From contig NZ_PYFX01000001.1 of the NCBI RefSeq assembly GCF_003020115.1, positions 573,501-637,500 of the forward strand: DNA of 64,000 bases. Reading direction: 5' to 3'. Of this stretch, positions 44,253 to 55,441 are shown piece after piece. The stretch is from Bradyrhizobium sp. MOS002 (GTDB lineage: Bacteria > Pseudomonadota > Alphaproteobacteria > Rhizobiales > Xanthobacteraceae). A program made the position numbers and the translations under genes. Below the pieces are notes generated by a model. The model worked only from the letters and a program-made list of their open reading frames with translations, was not told the origin of the DNA and ran no database searches. Position 1 is the stretch's first letter. Every line of letters starts with the position of its first letter.

Positions 44253-46100
44253 ATGACCGACAACCGCAATACCATCCTCGCCGTCATCCTGTCGGGCTTC
44301 GTGCTGATCGCCTGGCAGTATTTCTACAACATGCCGGCGATGGAGAAGCAGCGCGCCCAGCAACAGGCGCAGGCCGAGCTGCAGAAGACCACGCCTCAGC
44401 CGACGGCTTCCGCGACGCCGGGCGCCACGCCGCAGGCCGGCAGCACCGCCCAGCCGTCGACGCCCAGCGCGAACCAGCAAGCCCAGCCGGTCCAGAGCCG
44501 TGACAGCGCGATTGCAGCCAGCCCGCGCGTGAAGATCGAGACGCCGCGGATCGCCGGCAGCATCTCGCTGAAGGGCGGCCGCATCGACGATGTCGCCCTG
44601 GTGCAGCATCGCGAAACGGTCGATCCGAAGTCGCCGCCGATCATTCTGTATTCGCCCTCGGGCACGGCGGAGCCCTATTACGCCGAATTCGGCTGGGTGC
44701 CGGCCACGGGCGTGACGGCGAAACTGCCCGACGCGCAGACAGTCTGGCAGCAGGACGGTAGCGGCAACCTGACGCCGACGACGCCGGCGGTGCTGAAATG
44801 GGACAATGGCGAAGGCCTCAGCTTCCGCCGCACCATCGCGGTCGACGACCACTATCTCTTCACCATCAAGGACGAGGTGAGCAATGTCGGCAACGCGCCG
44901 GTCACGCTCTATCCGTTCGCGCTGATCTCACGCCACGGCACGCCGCAGGTCTCCGGCTATTACATCCTGCATGAAGGCCTGATCGGCTATCTCGATGGCT
45001 TGCAGGAATACGCCTACAAGAAGATCGACGAAGCCAGGACGGTGAACTTCAAGGCCACCAATGGCTGGCTCGGCATGACCGACAAGTACTGGGCCTCGGC
45101 GCTGCTGCCGGACACCAGTGCGCCGCTGCAGGCGCGCTTCTCGTCCAACCCGAGCGGCAACGTCCACACCTACCAGACCGATTATCTGCTCGATCCCGTC
45201 ACCGTCGCGATCGGCGGCAGTGCGACCGCGAACGCGCGGCTGTTCGCCGGCGCCAAGGAAGCCGGCGTGGTCGGCATCAACTTCCCGCTCGCCGGCCATG
45301 GCGGCTACAACAAGGAGCTCGGCCTCAACCATTTCGATCTGTTGATCGACTGGGGCTGGTTCTACTTCATCACCAAGCCGATGTTCCTCGGCCTCGACTT
45401 CTTCTACCGCTTCTTCGGCAATTTCGGCATCTCGATCCTGCTCGTGACCGTGATCGTGAAACTGTTGTTCTTCCCGCTGGCGAACAAGTCCTACGCCTCG
45501 ATGGCGAAGATGAAGTCGGTCCAGCCGCAGCTCCAGGCGCTGAAGGAGCGCTTCCCCGACGACAAGGTGAAGCAGCAGCAGGAGATGATGGAGATCTACC
45601 GCAAGGAGAAGATCAATCCGGTCGCCGGCTGTCTTCCCGTGGTGATCCAGATCCCGGTGTTCTTCTCGCTCTACAAGGTGCTGTTCGTCACCATCGAGAT
45701 GCGGCAGGCGCCGTTCTTCGGCTGGATCAAGGATCTCTCGGCGCCGGATCCGACCAATCTGTTCAACCTGTTCGGGTTGATCCCGTTCGATCCGACCACC
45801 ATTCCCGTGTTCGGCCACTACCTCGCGCTCGGCATCTGGCCGATCATCATGGGCATCACGATGTGGTTCCAGATGAAGCTGAACCCGACGCCGCCGGATC
45901 CGACGCAGCAGATGATCTTCAACTGGATGCCGCTGATCTTCACCTTCATGCTGGCGGGCTTCCCGGCGGGCCTGGTGATCTACTGGGCCTGGAACAACAC
46001 GCTCTCGGTGCTCCAGCAGAGCTTCATCATGCGCCGCAACGGCGTGAAGGTGGAGCTGTTCGACAATCTCAAGGCGACGTTCGCGAAGAAGGCGACGTAG
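44253..46100 (+). CDS. yidC: Membrane protein insertase YidC
   Basis: A 615-residue inner-membrane insertase. Conserved first TM NTILAVILSGFVLIAWQYF, a large periplasmic beta-domain (about 60-360), and the core TM bundle (KPMFLGLDFFYRFFGNFGISILLVTVIVK; MKSVQPQLQALKERF; the hydrophilic groove helix with NPVAGCLPVVIQIPVFFSLYKVL) are intact. A Gln/Ala/Pro-rich linker follows TM1. It inserts membrane proteins with or without SecYEG. An ATG one codon upstream (44250) is equally possible. Confidence 0.97.
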   Translation: MTDNRNTILAVILSGFVLIAWQYFYNMPAMEKQRAQQQAQAELQKTTPQPTASATPGATPQAGSTAQPSTPSANQQAQPVQSRDSAIAASPRVKIETPRIAGSISLKGGRIDDVALVQHRETVDPKSPPIILYSPSGTAEPYYAEFGWVPATGVTAKLPDAQTVWQQDGSGNLTPTTPAVLKWDNGEGLSFRRTIAVDDHYLFTIKDEVSNVGNAPVTLYPFALISRHGTPQVSGYYILHEGLIGYLDGLQEYAYKKIDEARTVNFKATNGWLGMTDKYWASALLPDTSAPLQARFSSNPSGNVHTYQTDYLLDPVTVAIGGSATANARLFAGAKEAGVVGINFPLAGHGGYNKELGLNHFDLLIDWGWFYFITKPMFLGLDFFYRFFGNFGISILLVTVIVKLLFFPLANKSYASMAKMKSVQPQLQALKERFPDDKVKQQQEMMEIYRKEKINPVAGCLPVVIQIPVFFSLYKVLFVTIEMRQAPFFGWIKDLSAPDPTNLFNLFGLIPFDPTTIPVFGHYLALGIWPIIMGITMWFQMKLNPTPPDPTQQMIFNWMPLIFTFMLAGFPAGLVIYWAWNNTLSVLQQSFIMRRNGVKVELFDNLKATFAKKAT

Positions 46101-46104
46101 CGGT

Positions 46105-46192
46105 CGTCATTGCGAGGAGCGAAGCGACGAAGCAATCCAGAGTCCCTCCGCGGATGCATTTCTGGATTGCTTCGCTTCGCTCGCAATGACGC
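46105..46192. repeat. Palindromic repeat, GTCATTGCGAG family
   Basis: Arms CGTCATTGCGAGGAGCGAAG... and ...CTTCGCTCGCAATGACG pair, with an inner AAGCAATCCAGA/TCTGGATTGCTT. Begins 4 bases after the yidC stop. A second copy is at 58818-58904. Confidence 0.85.
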
Positions 46193-46213
46193 GGACAAAC
46201 AGAAAGCCTTCGC

Positions 46214-46867
46214 ATGACCGACGACAAAGATGCGAAGCTGATCGAGGTCGGGCGAAAGCTGTTCACGCGCGACTGGCAGTTCATCTGGGCCTCGCCCTCT
46301 ACTGAAACGCTGCCGCCGATGGCGGGGCTGGAGATCGCCTTTGCCGGGCGCTCCAATGTCGGCAAGTCCAGCCTGATCAACGCGCTGACCGGCCGCAACG
46401 CGCTCGCGCGCACCTCGCATACGCCGGGCCGCACCCAGGAGCTGATCTTCTTCGAGGTCCCAGGCAAAGGCGAGCTGCGTCTCGTGGACATGCCCGGCTA
46501 TGGCTATGCCAAGGCGCCGAAGAGCCAGGTCGCGTCCTGGACCGAGCTGATCCACAAATTCCTGCTCGGACGCGCCAGCCTCGCGCGCGTCTACGTGCTG
46601 GTCGACGCGCGGCACGGCCTCAAGGACGTCGATCTCGAAGTCCTGAAGACACTCGATCGCTCCGCGGTCAGCTACCAGCTCGTGCTGACCAAGGCCGACC
46701 AGATCAAGGCCGCCGAGCTTCAATCGCGCATCGTCGAGACCGAGGCCGCGCTGGCCAAGCGTCCGGCCGCGTTCCCGAACGTGCTCGCGACCTCGTCGCG
46801 GAGCGCGACCGGCATGGCCGAGCTGCGCGCCGCGATCGCAAAGCTGCTGGAAGAGCGGACCTCGTGA
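46214..46867 (+). CDS. engB: Ribosome biogenesis GTPase EngB (YihA/YsxC)
   Basis: A 217-residue GTPase with G1 GRSNVGKSS (45-53), G2 Thr in [10 protein letters not shown]3 [13 protein letters not shown]4 TKAD and G5-like TSSRSATG. Needed for assembly of the large ribosomal subunit. Its stop overlaps the next start (TGATG), implying coupling with the DUF423 gene. Confidence 0.96.
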   Translation: MTDDKDAKLIEVGRKLFTRDWQFIWASPSTETLPPMAGLEIAFAGRSNVGKSSLINALTGRNALARTSHTPGRTQELIFFEVPGKGELRLVDMPGYGYAKAPKSQVASWTELIHKFLLGRASLARVYVLVDARHGLKDVDLEVLKTLDRSAVSYQLVLTKADQIKAAELQSRIVETEAALAKRPAAFPNVLATSSRSATGMAELRAAIAKLLEERTS

Positions 46868-47232
46868 TGGCGGCATTCCGCCTGCTGATCGGACTTGCCG
46901 GTGTGATGGGCGCGGCCGGCGTCGCGCTGGCCGCCGCCTCCGCGCATGGCGGCGATGCGAGCCGGCTCGCTGCCGCAAGCGCCATGCTGCTGTTTCATGC
47001 AACGGCCGTGCTTGCCGCCGTCGCCCTGCTCGGACGCGGCCTTCTGCACGGCGGAATTGGCATCATCGCCGCGTCCGGCTTCGCAGCCGGCGCCGCGCTG
47101 TTCGCGGGCGACCTGACCTTGCGGCAATATGCCGGCCATTCGCTGTTTCCCTATGCGGCGCCGACCGGTGGATCGGTGATGATCTTGAGCTGGCTGGCGG
47201 TGACGCTCGCGGCGGTGGTGGTGAGGAAATAA
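46867..47232 (+). CDS. DUF423 family membrane protein
   Basis: A 121-residue protein with four hydrophobic segments, beginning [25 protein letters not shown]. It ends with [24 protein letters not shown], matching DUF423 (YgdD-like). Function unknown. Start by ATG at 46867 overlapping the engB stop; GTG three bases upstream is an alternative. Confidence 0.88.
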   Translation: MAAFRLLIGLAGVMGAAGVALAAASAHGGDASRLAAASAMLLFHATAVLAAVALLGRGLLHGGIGIIAASGFAAGAALFAGDLTLRQYAGHSLFPYAAPTGGSVMILSWLAVTLAAVVVRK

Positions 47233-47233
47233 G

Positions 47234-47355
47234 TCTCGTGCCCCGGACGCAGCGCAGCGCTTCAGCGGTGCGCTGCTGAGCCGGGGCCCATGCCGCTTCT
47301 GGATCCCGGCTCAGCGGCGCGGCACTGCGCGCCGCACCGCGTCCGGGACACGAGA
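47234..47355. repeat. Palindromic repeat, GTGCCCCGGACGC family
   Basis: Arms TCTCGTGCCCCGGACGC and GCGTCCGGGACACGAGA are nearly perfect complements; inside, GCGGTGCGCTGCTGAGCCGGG is mirrored by CCGGCTCAGCGGCGCGGCAC. Starts 1 base after the DUF423 stop. The only copy of this family in the window. Confidence 0.8.
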
Positions 47356-47437
47356 GCGGCATGCCAGCCACGCTTTGCGCCCTGCCCGCCAATCGGATAG
47401 AACGCGGCCCGAGTATCCCGCCAGCGAGATCCGCCTC

Positions 47438-48325
47438 ATGACCGAAATCTCCCCGCTCGACCAGGCCCGCATCCTGTCCGAAGCGCTGCCGCACATGCAG
47501 CAGTATGACGAGGAAACCATCGTCATCAAGTATGGCGGCCATGCCATGGGCGACGAGGAGACCGCAAAGAATTTCGCCCGCGACATCGTGCTGCTCGAGC
47601 AGACCGCGATCAATCCGGTGGTGGTGCATGGCGGCGGCCCGCAGATCGCGACCATGCTCAAGCGCCTCGGCATCGTCTCGGAATTCGCCGCCGGCCTGCG
47701 CATCACCGACGCCGCGACCATCGAGATCGTCGAGATGGTGCTCGCCGGCTCCGTCAACAAGCAGATCGTCGGCTACATCAACGAGGCCGGCGGCAAGGCG
47801 GTGGGGCTATCCGGCAAGGACGCCAACATGGTGAAGGCGTCGAAGACGACGCGCACCATCATGGATCCGGACTCGCACATCGAGAAGGCGGTCGATCTCG
47901 GCTTCGTCGGCGATCCCGAGAAAGTCGACCTCACGCTGCTCAACCAGCTAATCGGCTACGAGCTTATCCCCGTGCTCGCGCCGCTCGCGACCTCGAAAGA
48001 GGGCCAGACGCTGAACGTCAACGCCGACACTTTCGCAGGTGCCGTGGCCGGGGCGCTGAAGGCAAAGCGGCTGCTGCTGCTCACCGACGTGCCGGGCGTG
48101 CTCGACAAGTCCAAGAAGCTGATCCCGCAGCTCTCGGTCAAGGACGCGCGAAAGCTGATCGCGGACGGCACCATTTCCGGCGGCATGATCCCGAAGGTCG
48201 AGACCTGCATCTACGCGCTCGAACAGGGCGTCGAGGGTGTCGTCATCATCGACGGCAAGATGCAGCACGCGGTGCTGCTCGAGCTCTTCACCAACACGGG
48301 CACGGGAACGCTGATCCACAAGTGA
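47438..48325 (+). CDS. argB: Acetylglutamate kinase
   Basis: A 295-residue amino-acid kinase catalysing the second step of arginine synthesis. Motifs include [13 protein letters not shown] (Lys and Gly-rich phosphate loop), [40 protein letters not shown] and [17 protein letters not shown] at 47438 ([13 protein letters not shown]) gives the normal length. Followed immediately (1-base overlap) by a DUF1036 protein. Confidence 0.97.
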   Translation: MTEISPLDQARILSEALPHMQQYDEETIVIKYGGHAMGDEETAKNFARDIVLLEQTAINPVVVHGGGPQIATMLKRLGIVSEFAAGLRITDAATIEIVEMVLAGSVNKQIVGYINEAGGKAVGLSGKDANMVKASKTTRTIMDPDSHIEKAVDLGFVGDPEKVDLTLLNQLIGYELIPVLAPLATSKEGQTLNVNADTFAGAVAGALKAKRLLLLTDVPGVLDKSKKLIPQLSVKDARKLIADGTISGGMIPKVETCIYALEQGVEGVVIIDGKMQHAVLLELFTNTGTGTLIHK

Positions 48326-49380
48326 TGAAGAGCGGGCCAAAGAAAGCCGTCATGGCCGGGCCGCAGCGCCGCTCGACCTTGACGCGCCTGCTGATGGCGC
48401 TGCCAGCGGCCATCGTCTCGTTTGTCTTCTCCTCCGCGCCGGCTGTCGCCGACCTCAAGATCTGCAATCGCATGTCCTATGTCGTCGAGGCCGCGATCGG
48501 CATCGACGACAAGGCGGCGACAGCGACGCGCGGCTGGTTCAGGATCGATCCCGCCACCTGCCGCGTGGTGGTGCAGGGCACGCTCTCCGCCGACCGCATC
48601 CTGCTCAACGCCCGCGCGCTCGGCGTCTACGGCGCATCGCCGATCCCGCAGAACGGCAGCGACACGCTGTGCGTCGCGCAGGACAATTTCGTCATCGCGG
48701 CCGCGCGGCAGTGCCGCACCGGCCAGACCCAGGCCGCCTTCACCCAGATCACGCCGACGCAAGGCGCGGACGGCAATTTCGTCGCCTATCTCGCCGAGGA
48801 CTCCGAATATGACGACGAGCAGGCCCGCCTCGCCGGCATCCAGCGGCTCTTGGTGATCGCAGGCTACGACGCCGCGCCGATCGACGGCGTCGACGGGCCG
48901 AAGACGCAAGGCGCGCTGGCCGCTTTCCTGAAGAGCCGCGGATTGTCGTCCGACATCCTGTCGTCGCCGAACTTCTTCAAGACCATGGTCGATGCCGTGC
49001 AGACGCCGTCTGCGACCGGCCTCACCTGGTGCAACGACACCACGCACAAGGTGATGGCGGCGGTCGCCACCGACGACGGCAAGGCGGTGACGAGCCGCGG
49101 CTGGTATCGCATCGACCCCAAGACCTGCCTGCACCCTGACGTGAGCGGCCAGCCGAAGCAGATCTTCAGCTTCGCGGAAGCCATCGACGCCGACAACCGA
49201 ATCGTCAAGCTGAAGGACAAGCCACTGAACTGGGGCGGCGACAAGCAGCTTTGCACGCGCGAGACCAAGTTCGAGACCAACGAGCAGACCGACTGCGGCG
49301 CGCGCGGTTTCGCGGCCACGGGCTTTGGCGCGGTGGACATGTCGAGCGGCGGCAAGACGCTGCGCTTTGCGATGCCGTGA
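48325..49380 (+). CDS. Secreted protein with two DUF1036 domains
   Basis: A 351-residue exported protein: basic N-terminus and hydrophobic stretch (about 20-43) as signal peptide. A first DUF1036 domain (DLKICNRMSYVVEAAIG...RGWFRIDPATC) follows. A linker (IQRLLVIAGYDAAPIDGVDGPKTQGALAAFL) resembles a peptidoglycan-binding repeat. A second DUF1036 domain (LTWCNDTTHKVMAAVA...SRGWYRIDPKTC) ends the protein. Function is unknown; the middle part suggests cell-wall contact. GTG at 48322 is an alternative start. Confidence 0.85.
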   Translation: MKSGPKKAVMAGPQRRSTLTRLLMALPAAIVSFVFSSAPAVADLKICNRMSYVVEAAIGIDDKAATATRGWFRIDPATCRVVVQGTLSADRILLNARALGVYGASPIPQNGSDTLCVAQDNFVIAAARQCRTGQTQAAFTQITPTQGADGNFVAYLAEDSEYDDEQARLAGIQRLLVIAGYDAAPIDGVDGPKTQGALAAFLKSRGLSSDILSSPNFFKTMVDAVQTPSATGLTWCNDTTHKVMAAVATDDGKAVTSRGWYRIDPKTCLHPDVSGQPKQIFSFAEAIDADNRIVKLKDKPLNWGGDKQLCTRETKFETNEQTDCGARGFAATGFGAVDMSSGGKTLRFAMP

Positions 49381-49410
49381 CGGCTTTTGTGATGGCGCAA
49401 CAAACACCAT

Positions 49411-49528
49411 CGTCGTCCCGGCGAAAGCCGGGACCCATAACCCCAGGATTGGGTTTGACGAAGAACGACGACCAGGGCGCCCCATTGATAGATCACGCGG
49501 TATGGGTCCGGGCCTGCGCTGGGACGAC
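49411..49528. repeat. REP-like palindromic element, CCGGCGAAGGCCGG family (diverged copy)
   Basis: Left arm is CGTCGTCCCGGCGAAAGCCG plus GGACCCATA; right arm TATGGGTCCGGGCCTGCGCTGGGACGAC. Several mismatches separate it from the near-perfect copies at 10761 and 51351. Confidence 0.8.
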
Positions 49529-49573
49529 TGCGGAAAGTTGGGGGCCCTCTCCGATAACGAATAGAGAGCTGAC

Positions 49574-50269
49574 ATGACCGCTCCCCGCGCCTTCGCCCAC
49601 ATCGACACCTGGGTGTTCGACCTCGACAACACGCTCTATCCGCATCACGTCAATCTGTGGCAGCAGGTCGATGCGCGGATCACCGAGTTCGTTTGCAACT
49701 GGCTGAATCTGACACCGGTGGAAGCGCGCAAGATCCAGAAGGATTATTACCAGCGCTTCGGCACAACCATGCGCGGCATGATGACCCTGCATGGCGTGCA
49801 CGCCGACGACTATCTCGCCTACGTCCACAAGATCGACCACTCCCCGCTGGAGCCGAACCCGGCGCTGGGCGCAGCGATCGCGAAACTGCCGGGACGAAAG
49901 CTGATCCTGACCAACGGCTCGGTCGATCATGTCGATGCAGTGCTGGCCCGGCTCGGCTTTGCTACGCATTTCGACGGCGTGTTCGACATCATCGCCGCCG
50001 ACTTCGAACCGAAGCCGGCGCCGCAGACCTACCGGAAATTTCTCGCCGACCATTCGGTCGATCCGACGCGGTCGGCCATGTTCGAGGACCTCGCCCGCAA
50101 CCTCACCGTCCCGCACGAGCTCGGCATGACCACCGTGCTGGTGATACCGGATGGGACGAAAGAGGTCGTACGCGAGGACTGGGAGCTGGAAGGCCGGGGC
50201 GCCGCCCATGTCGACCACGTCACGGATGATCTGGCGGGGTTTTTGGCGGGGCTGTCCCACCCAAGGTAG
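49574..50269 (+). CDS. HAD pyrimidine 5'-nucleotidase
   Basis: A 231-residue HAD hydrolase with motif I FDLDNTLYP (Asp16/Asp18), motif II LTNGS and motif III/IV KPAPQTYRKF...MFEDLARNL. The LDNTLYPH start is typical of the pyrimidine 5'-nucleotidase subgroup. Dephosphorylates pyrimidine monophosphates; exact substrate not certain. Confidence 0.88.
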   Translation: MTAPRAFAHIDTWVFDLDNTLYPHHVNLWQQVDARITEFVCNWLNLTPVEARKIQKDYYQRFGTTMRGMMTLHGVHADDYLAYVHKIDHSPLEPNPALGAAIAKLPGRKLILTNGSVDHVDAVLARLGFATHFDGVFDIIAADFEPKPAPQTYRKFLADHSVDPTRSAMFEDLARNLTVPHELGMTTVLVIPDGTKEVVREDWELEGRGAAHVDHVTDDLAGFLAGLSHPR

Positions 50270-50270
50270 C

Positions 50271-50391
50271 CGTCATACCCCGCGAAGGCGGGATATCCAG
50301 TAATCGCCGCCGTCTCGAGTCATCACGACCGCCGCGGCGTACTGGATCACCCGCTCCAGCGCGCAATTGCGCGCAAGGCGGGTGATGACAC
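50271..50391. repeat. Palindromic repeat with nested hairpin, GTCAT...CCAGTA family
   Basis: Outer arms CGTCATACCCCGC and GCGGGTGATGAC and the inner pair CCAGTA/TACTGG mark the family also seen at 53396 and 54291. A nested GCGCGCAATTGCGCGC palindrome lies near the right arm. Starts 1 base after the nucleotidase stop. Confidence 0.75.
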
Positions 50392-50477
50392 CGAACCAAG
50401 CTTGACTCCGTCCCCCCAAATCCCGAAAAAGCGCTCCAAATCACCGCAAATTCCCGCCTGCCTGTGAGGAAATCCCG

Positions 50478-51323
<846 letters not shown>

Positions 51324-51350
51324 TCCGCGCCACCAGCTGCCTTTCGATCG

Positions 51351-51475
51351 TCGTCCCGGCGAAGGCCGGGACCCATAACCACAGGCAGTGGTTTGGCGAA
51401 GACTTGCGGTTGGGTACGCCGACCATCCACGACCGATGGATTCCGCGGTATGGGTCCCGGCCTTCGCCGGGACGA
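51351..51475. repeat. REP-like palindromic element, CCGGCGAAGGCCGG family
   Basis: Perfect 26-base inverted arms at 51351-51376 and 51450-51475, identical in sequence to the arms at 10761-10878, around a 73-base middle. It lies inside the dapD-DUF805-dapE run. Confidence 0.88.
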
Positions 51476-51553
51476 CACCGAAGAGTCATCGAACCCACCC
51501 TCCCCCCATCGCGACCAACATCCGGGCGACCTCTCCCGCCCGGAGCCTTTGGC

Positions 51554-52207
51554 ATGGACTGGATCTGGTATCTCTTCCGCTTCGACGGCCGCATCAACCG
51601 CGCGCTGCTGTGGCAGGCGCTGCTGATCGTCATGGTGCTGGCTTGCATGCTCGGGATGATCGACCAGGCCATCAAGGTGCTGAACGGGGCCGCAACTTTC
51701 GCCTTCAACTTCAAGGTCGACTTCGATTTCGGTGTCGACGACATCTTCAACGTGGTCGATCCCAGGGCCTACCGTCTGCTGGCAACCGCTGATCGTCCGA
51801 CCCTCATTCTCAAGGTGCTCGGCAGCTCGCTCTTCTTGTGGATCTACCTCGCAACCGCGACCAAGCGGCTGCACGATCGCGACCGGAGCGGCTGGTGGCT
51901 GGTTCCGTTCTTCGTCGTGCCCGCGTTGTTCGACCAGTTCTCGGACCTGCTGCCCACCGAATCAAACTGGGTTCTTGCCCTCGCCTGGGCCATGCACATT
52001 CCGTGGTTTTGGGGCCTCGTGGAAATGTTCATTGTACCGGGCACCTTGGGCGACAACCGGTTCGGCCCTGATCCGTTGGCCGAGGTGGAGAGCGGCTCCG
52101 CGCCCGCCTCGCCTGCGACGAAAAACTGGAACCAGCAGAGCGAGATCGAATTTGTCCCGCCCAGTGCTAGCCCACCCGGCGGCATGCATGTTAAGCGGGG
52201 CGCATGA
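51554..52207 (+). CDS. DUF805 family membrane protein
   Basis: A 217-residue protein beginning [19 protein letters not shown], the DUF805 signature, with four hydrophobic segments and [16 protein letters not shown] in the core. An insertion of about 40 residues between segments 1 and 2 and a polar C-terminal tail are longer than usual. Overlaps dapE by 4 bases (ATGA). Function unknown. Confidence 0.87.
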   Translation: MDWIWYLFRFDGRINRALLWQALLIVMVLACMLGMIDQAIKVLNGAATFAFNFKVDFDFGVDDIFNVVDPRAYRLLATADRPTLILKVLGSSLFLWIYLATATKRLHDRDRSGWWLVPFFVVPALFDQFSDLLPTESNWVLALAWAMHIPWFWGLVEMFIVPGTLGDNRFGPDPLAEVESGSAPASPATKNWNQQSEIEFVPPSASPPGGMHVKRGA

Positions 52208-53370
52208 CCGATGCCCTCTCGATTGCCCGCGATCTCATCCGCTGCCCCTCGGTAACCCCGGCCGATGCCGGCGCGCTCGGCGTGCTCGAACAAGCCCTCA
52301 CCGTGGCAGGCTTCACGTGCCACCGCGTGACCTTCAGCGAGCCCGGCACCGCCGACGTCGACAATCTCTACGCACGAATCGGCACTGACGGGCCGCACAT
52401 CACGTTTGCCGGCCACACCGACGTGGTACCGCCGGGCGACGAGAGCGCCTGGAGCGTCGGCGCATTCTCCGGCGAGGTGAAGGACGGCTTCCTGCACGGC
52501 CGAGGCGCGGTCGATATGAAGGGCGGCATCGCCTGTTCGGTTGCCGCGGTGCTGGAGCATCTCGCCGCCAACGACGGCAAGCCGCGCAGCGACGGAAAGG
52601 GTTCGATCTCATTCCTGATCACCGGTGACGAGGAAGACGTCTCCATCAACGGCACCATCAAGCTGTTGAAGTGGGCGGCGGAGCGCGGCGAGAAATTCGA
52701 CCATTGCGTGCTCGGCGAGCCCTCGAATGTCGAGACGCTCGGCGACACCATCAAGGTCGGCCGCCGCGGCTCGCAATCCGGCACGCTGTATGTCGACGGC
52801 GTGCAGGGCCACGTCGCCTATCCGCACCGCGCCGCCAATCCGGTGCCGGATATCTCGCGGCTGATCGTGGCGATCTCCGACGAGCCGCTCGACCATGGCA
52901 GCGCGCAGTTCCAGGCCTCCAATCTCGAATTCACCTCGGTCGACGTCGGCAACACCGCCAACAACGTCATCCCGGGACAAGCCCGCGCAAAATTCAACAT
53001 CCGCTACAACGACAACCACACCCAGGCGAGCCTGCGCGAGCTGGTCGAGACGCGGCTGACCAAAGCCTGCGGCAACCGCATCCGCGCCCGCATCGTCTGG
53101 GAGCCCTCGAACTCGAACGTGTTCGTGACCAAGCCCGGCCCGTTCACCGAACTCGCGGTGTCCGCGATCGAGGAGGTGACGGGCCGCAAGCCGGAGCTGT
53201 CGACCTCAGGCGGCACCTCGGATGCGCGCTTCATCTCCAGCTATTGCCCGGTGATCGAATTCGGCCTGGTCGGCCAGACCATGCACCAGGTCGACGAGCG
53301 CGTGCCGGTCGCGGATCTGGAGCAGCTGACCAAGGTGTATCGCGGGATTTTGGCAAGGTATTTTGGGTAG
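52204..53370 (+). CDS. dapE: Succinyl-diaminopimelate desuccinylase
   Basis: A 388-residue M20 peptidase-family enzyme of diaminopimelate synthesis. Metal ligands appear in [11 protein letters not shown] (His71, Asp73 region), RGAVDMKGG (Asp104), TGDEED (catalytic and metal Glu) and the C-terminal MHQVDERV His. [11 protein letters not shown] is also conserved. Start overlaps the DUF805 end. Confidence 0.96.
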   Translation: MTDALSIARDLIRCPSVTPADAGALGVLEQALTVAGFTCHRVTFSEPGTADVDNLYARIGTDGPHITFAGHTDVVPPGDESAWSVGAFSGEVKDGFLHGRGAVDMKGGIACSVAAVLEHLAANDGKPRSDGKGSISFLITGDEEDVSINGTIKLLKWAAERGEKFDHCVLGEPSNVETLGDTIKVGRRGSQSGTLYVDGVQGHVAYPHRAANPVPDISRLIVAISDEPLDHGSAQFQASNLEFTSVDVGNTANNVIPGQARAKFNIRYNDNHTQASLRELVETRLTKACGNRIRARIVWEPSNSNVFVTKPGPFTELAVSAIEEVTGRKPELSTSGGTSDARFISSYCPVIEFGLVGQTMHQVDERVPVADLEQLTKVYRGILARYFG

Positions 53371-53395
53371 GCGCGACTGCCTGCCCAAACTCCGC

Positions 53396-53500
53396 TGTCA
53401 TCGCCCGACTTGATCGGGCGATCCAGTATTCCCGAGACGGCAGTGACTGAGCCGAGAGGCCGCGGCGTACTGGATGCCCCGGTCAAGCCGGGGCATGACA
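53396..53500. repeat. Palindromic repeat, GTCAT...CCAGTA family
   Basis: Arms TGTCATCGCCCGAC and the partly matching GCCGGGGCATGACA, with inner CCAGTA/TACTGG. Between the convergent dapE and truA genes. Contains CGACTTGATCGGGCGATCC typical of this repeat. Confidence 0.8.
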
Positions 53501-53537
53501 GTGGCGGATGTAGCGAGCGCGCGCGCCCTCACCCCCA

Positions 53538-54275
53538 TCAATAATCCACCTGCATCAGATACAGCCCGTCCGGCGGGGCGACGATGCCGCAGGCGGCGCG
53601 GTTGCGCGCGGCGAGCGCTGCGGAGAGATCGTCGGCGGTCCAGCGGCCTTCGCCGACCCACATCAGCGACCCCACCATCGAGCGCACCTGGCTGTGCAGG
53701 AATGAGCGCGCCGAGGTGAGAATCGTAATCTCGCGCCCGTCCCGCAGCACGTCGAGCTGATCGAGCGTCTTCTCCGGCGACCTGGCCTGGCACTCGGTGT
53801 CGCGGAAGGTGGTGAAATCGTGCTTGCCGAGCAGGCGTTGTGCCGCCGCATGCATCGCGTCCGCATCGAGCCGGCGCGGCACGCGCCAGGCGTGGCCGGC
53901 ATCGAGCGCGAGATTGGCGCGGGTGTTGACGATGCGGTAGCGGTAGTGGCGCTTCACGGCCGAGAAGCGCGCCTCGAACGTCTCGGGCACGATGTCCGCC
54001 TCGAGCACCGCCACCGGATGCGGGCGCAAATGCGCATTCAAGCCGTCGCGAAAACGGCCCGGCGGAAATTGCTTGGCGATATCGACATGCGCGACCTGGC
54101 CGCGCGCATGCACGCCGGCATCGGTGCGGCCGGCGCCATGCACCCGCAAATCCGCGCCGGTCATCGCTTTCACCGCCGCCTCCAGTGCACCCTGCACCGA
54201 GGGCAGCGTCTCCTGCACCTGCCAGCCGAAGAACGGCGCGCCGTCATATTCGATGATGAGCTTGTAGCGGGGCAT
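53538..54275 (-). CDS. truA: tRNA pseudouridine synthase A
   Basis: A 245-residue enzyme making pseudouridine at positions 38-40 of tRNAs. The catalytic Asp52 lies in [33 protein letters not shown] and [13 protein letters not shown] are conserved. ATG at 54275 ([12 protein letters not shown]) follows GGACAAG. The upstream ATG at 54296 is inside the palindromic repeat and is not used. Last gene of the def-fmt-truA run. Confidence 0.96.
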   Translation of the reverse strand: MPRYKLIIEYDGAPFFGWQVQETLPSVQGALEAAVKAMTGADLRVHGAGRTDAGVHARGQVAHVDIAKQFPPGRFRDGLNAHLRPHPVAVLEADIVPETFEARFSAVKRHYRYRIVNTRANLALDAGHAWRVPRRLDADAMHAAAQRLLGKHDFTTFRDTECQARSPEKTLDQLDVLRDGREITILTSARSFLHSQVRSMVGSLMWVGEGRWTADDLSAALAARNRAACGIVAPPDGLYLMQVDY

Positions 54276-54290
54276 CTTGTCCAGTTTCGC

Positions 54291-54392
54291 TGTCATCGCC
54301 CGGCTCGACCGGGCGATCCAGTACTCCGCAGCCTATCCGTTCGACCGAGAAGCCTCGGCGTACTGGATACCCCGCCTTCGCGGGGTATGACA
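54291..54392. repeat. Palindromic repeat, GTCAT...CCAGTA family
   Basis: Arms TGTCATCGCCCGGC and CGCGGGGTATGACA, inner CCAGTA/TACTGG. Fills the fmt-truA gap, so it would be transcribed within the operon. Confidence 0.8.
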
Positions 54393-54395
54393 GCG

Positions 54396-55319
54396 TCAGG
54401 TGAATTTGGCGCCGGTCTTCAACGGCACGCCGCGCAGGAAGTCCGCGGCCTGCATGCGTGCCTTGCCTTCGCGCTGGAGCTCGATCAGGCGGATCGCGCC
54501 CTCCCCGCAGGCGATGGTGAGGTGATCGTCGAGCACCTCGCCGGGTGTGCCCGTGCCTTTCGCCAGCTCGCAGCGCAGGATCTTTACCCGCGCATTCTCA
54601 AGCTCGGCCCAGGCGCCGGGAAACGGCGACAGGCCGTGGATATGGCGCAGCACCTCGCGCGCGGGCCTGGTCCAGTCGATCCGCGCTTCGGCCTTGTCGA
54701 TCTTGGCGGCATAGGTGACGCCGTCCCCGCTCTGCTTCTTGAGCTGAAGCCCGCCGCGATCGAGCGCGGCCATCGCGCGCACCATCAGATCGGCACCGAG
54801 GCGCGACAGACGATCGTGCAGATCGAGCGCGGTCATGGTGTCCGTGATCGCGAGCCGTTCCGCCATGGCGACGTCGCCGGTGTCCAGCCCGATATCCATC
54901 TTCATCACCATCACACCGCTCTCGGCATCGCCGGCCATGATCGCGCGGTTGATGGGAGCAGCACCGCGCCAGCGTGGCAGCAGCGAAGCGTGCAGATTGT
55001 AGCAGCCGAGTTTTGGCGCATCGAGTATCGCCTGCGGCAGGATCATGCCATAGGCGACGACGACAGCGGAATCGGCGTCGAAGGCACGAAATTCTTCCAG
55101 CGCCTCCGGCGTTTTCAAAGTCTTCGGCGTCAGCACGGGCACGCCGAGTTTTCGCGCGGCCTCTTCCACCGGGGTCGGCTGCAATTGCAGGCCACGCCGG
55201 CCGCCAGGCTTCGGCGCGCGCGTATACACGGCCACGATCTCGTGGCCATGCGCGACGAGCTCGAGCAGCGTCGGCACGGAGAAATCGGGCGTGCCCATGA
55301 AGATGAGGCGGAGGGGCAT
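54396..55319 (-). CDS. fmt: Methionyl-tRNA formyltransferase
   Basis: A 307-residue enzyme that formylates initiator tRNA. Catalytic residues are in [18 protein letters not shown] (Asn108, His110) and in [11 protein letters not shown]; the N-terminal [17 protein letters not shown] and C-terminal tRNA-binding domain are normal. ATG at 55319 chosen for family fit. Downstream of def. Confidence 0.96.
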   Translation of the reverse strand: MPLRLIFMGTPDFSVPTLLELVAHGHEIVAVYTRAPKPGGRRGLQLQPTPVEEAARKLGVPVLTPKTLKTPEALEEFRAFDADSAVVVAYGMILPQAILDAPKLGCYNLHASLLPRWRGAAPINRAIMAGDAESGVMVMKMDIGLDTGDVAMAERLAITDTMTALDLHDRLSRLGADLMVRAMAALDRGGLQLKKQSGDGVTYAAKIDKAEARIDWTRPAREVLRHIHGLSPFPGAWAELENARVKILRCELAKGTGTPGEVLDDHLTIACGEGAIRLIELQREGKARMQAADFLRGVPLKTGAKFT

Positions 55320-55354
55320 CGTGAGAAACCTGCGAGAAACGCGATCCACTGGCG

Positions 55355-55434
55355 GTCATTCCGGGGCGGCTCGAAGAGCCGAACCCGGAACCTCGAGATT
55401 CCGGGTTCGATGCTGTGCATCGCCCCGGAATGAC
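55355..55434. repeat. Palindromic repeat, GTCATTCCGG family
   Basis: Arms GTCATTCCGGGGCG and CGCCCCGGAATGAC (the left with an extra G), inner AACCCGGAACCTCGAG/CTCGAGATTCCGGGTT. Lies in the def-fmt gap. Confidence 0.85.
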
Positions 55435-55441
55435 AGATACC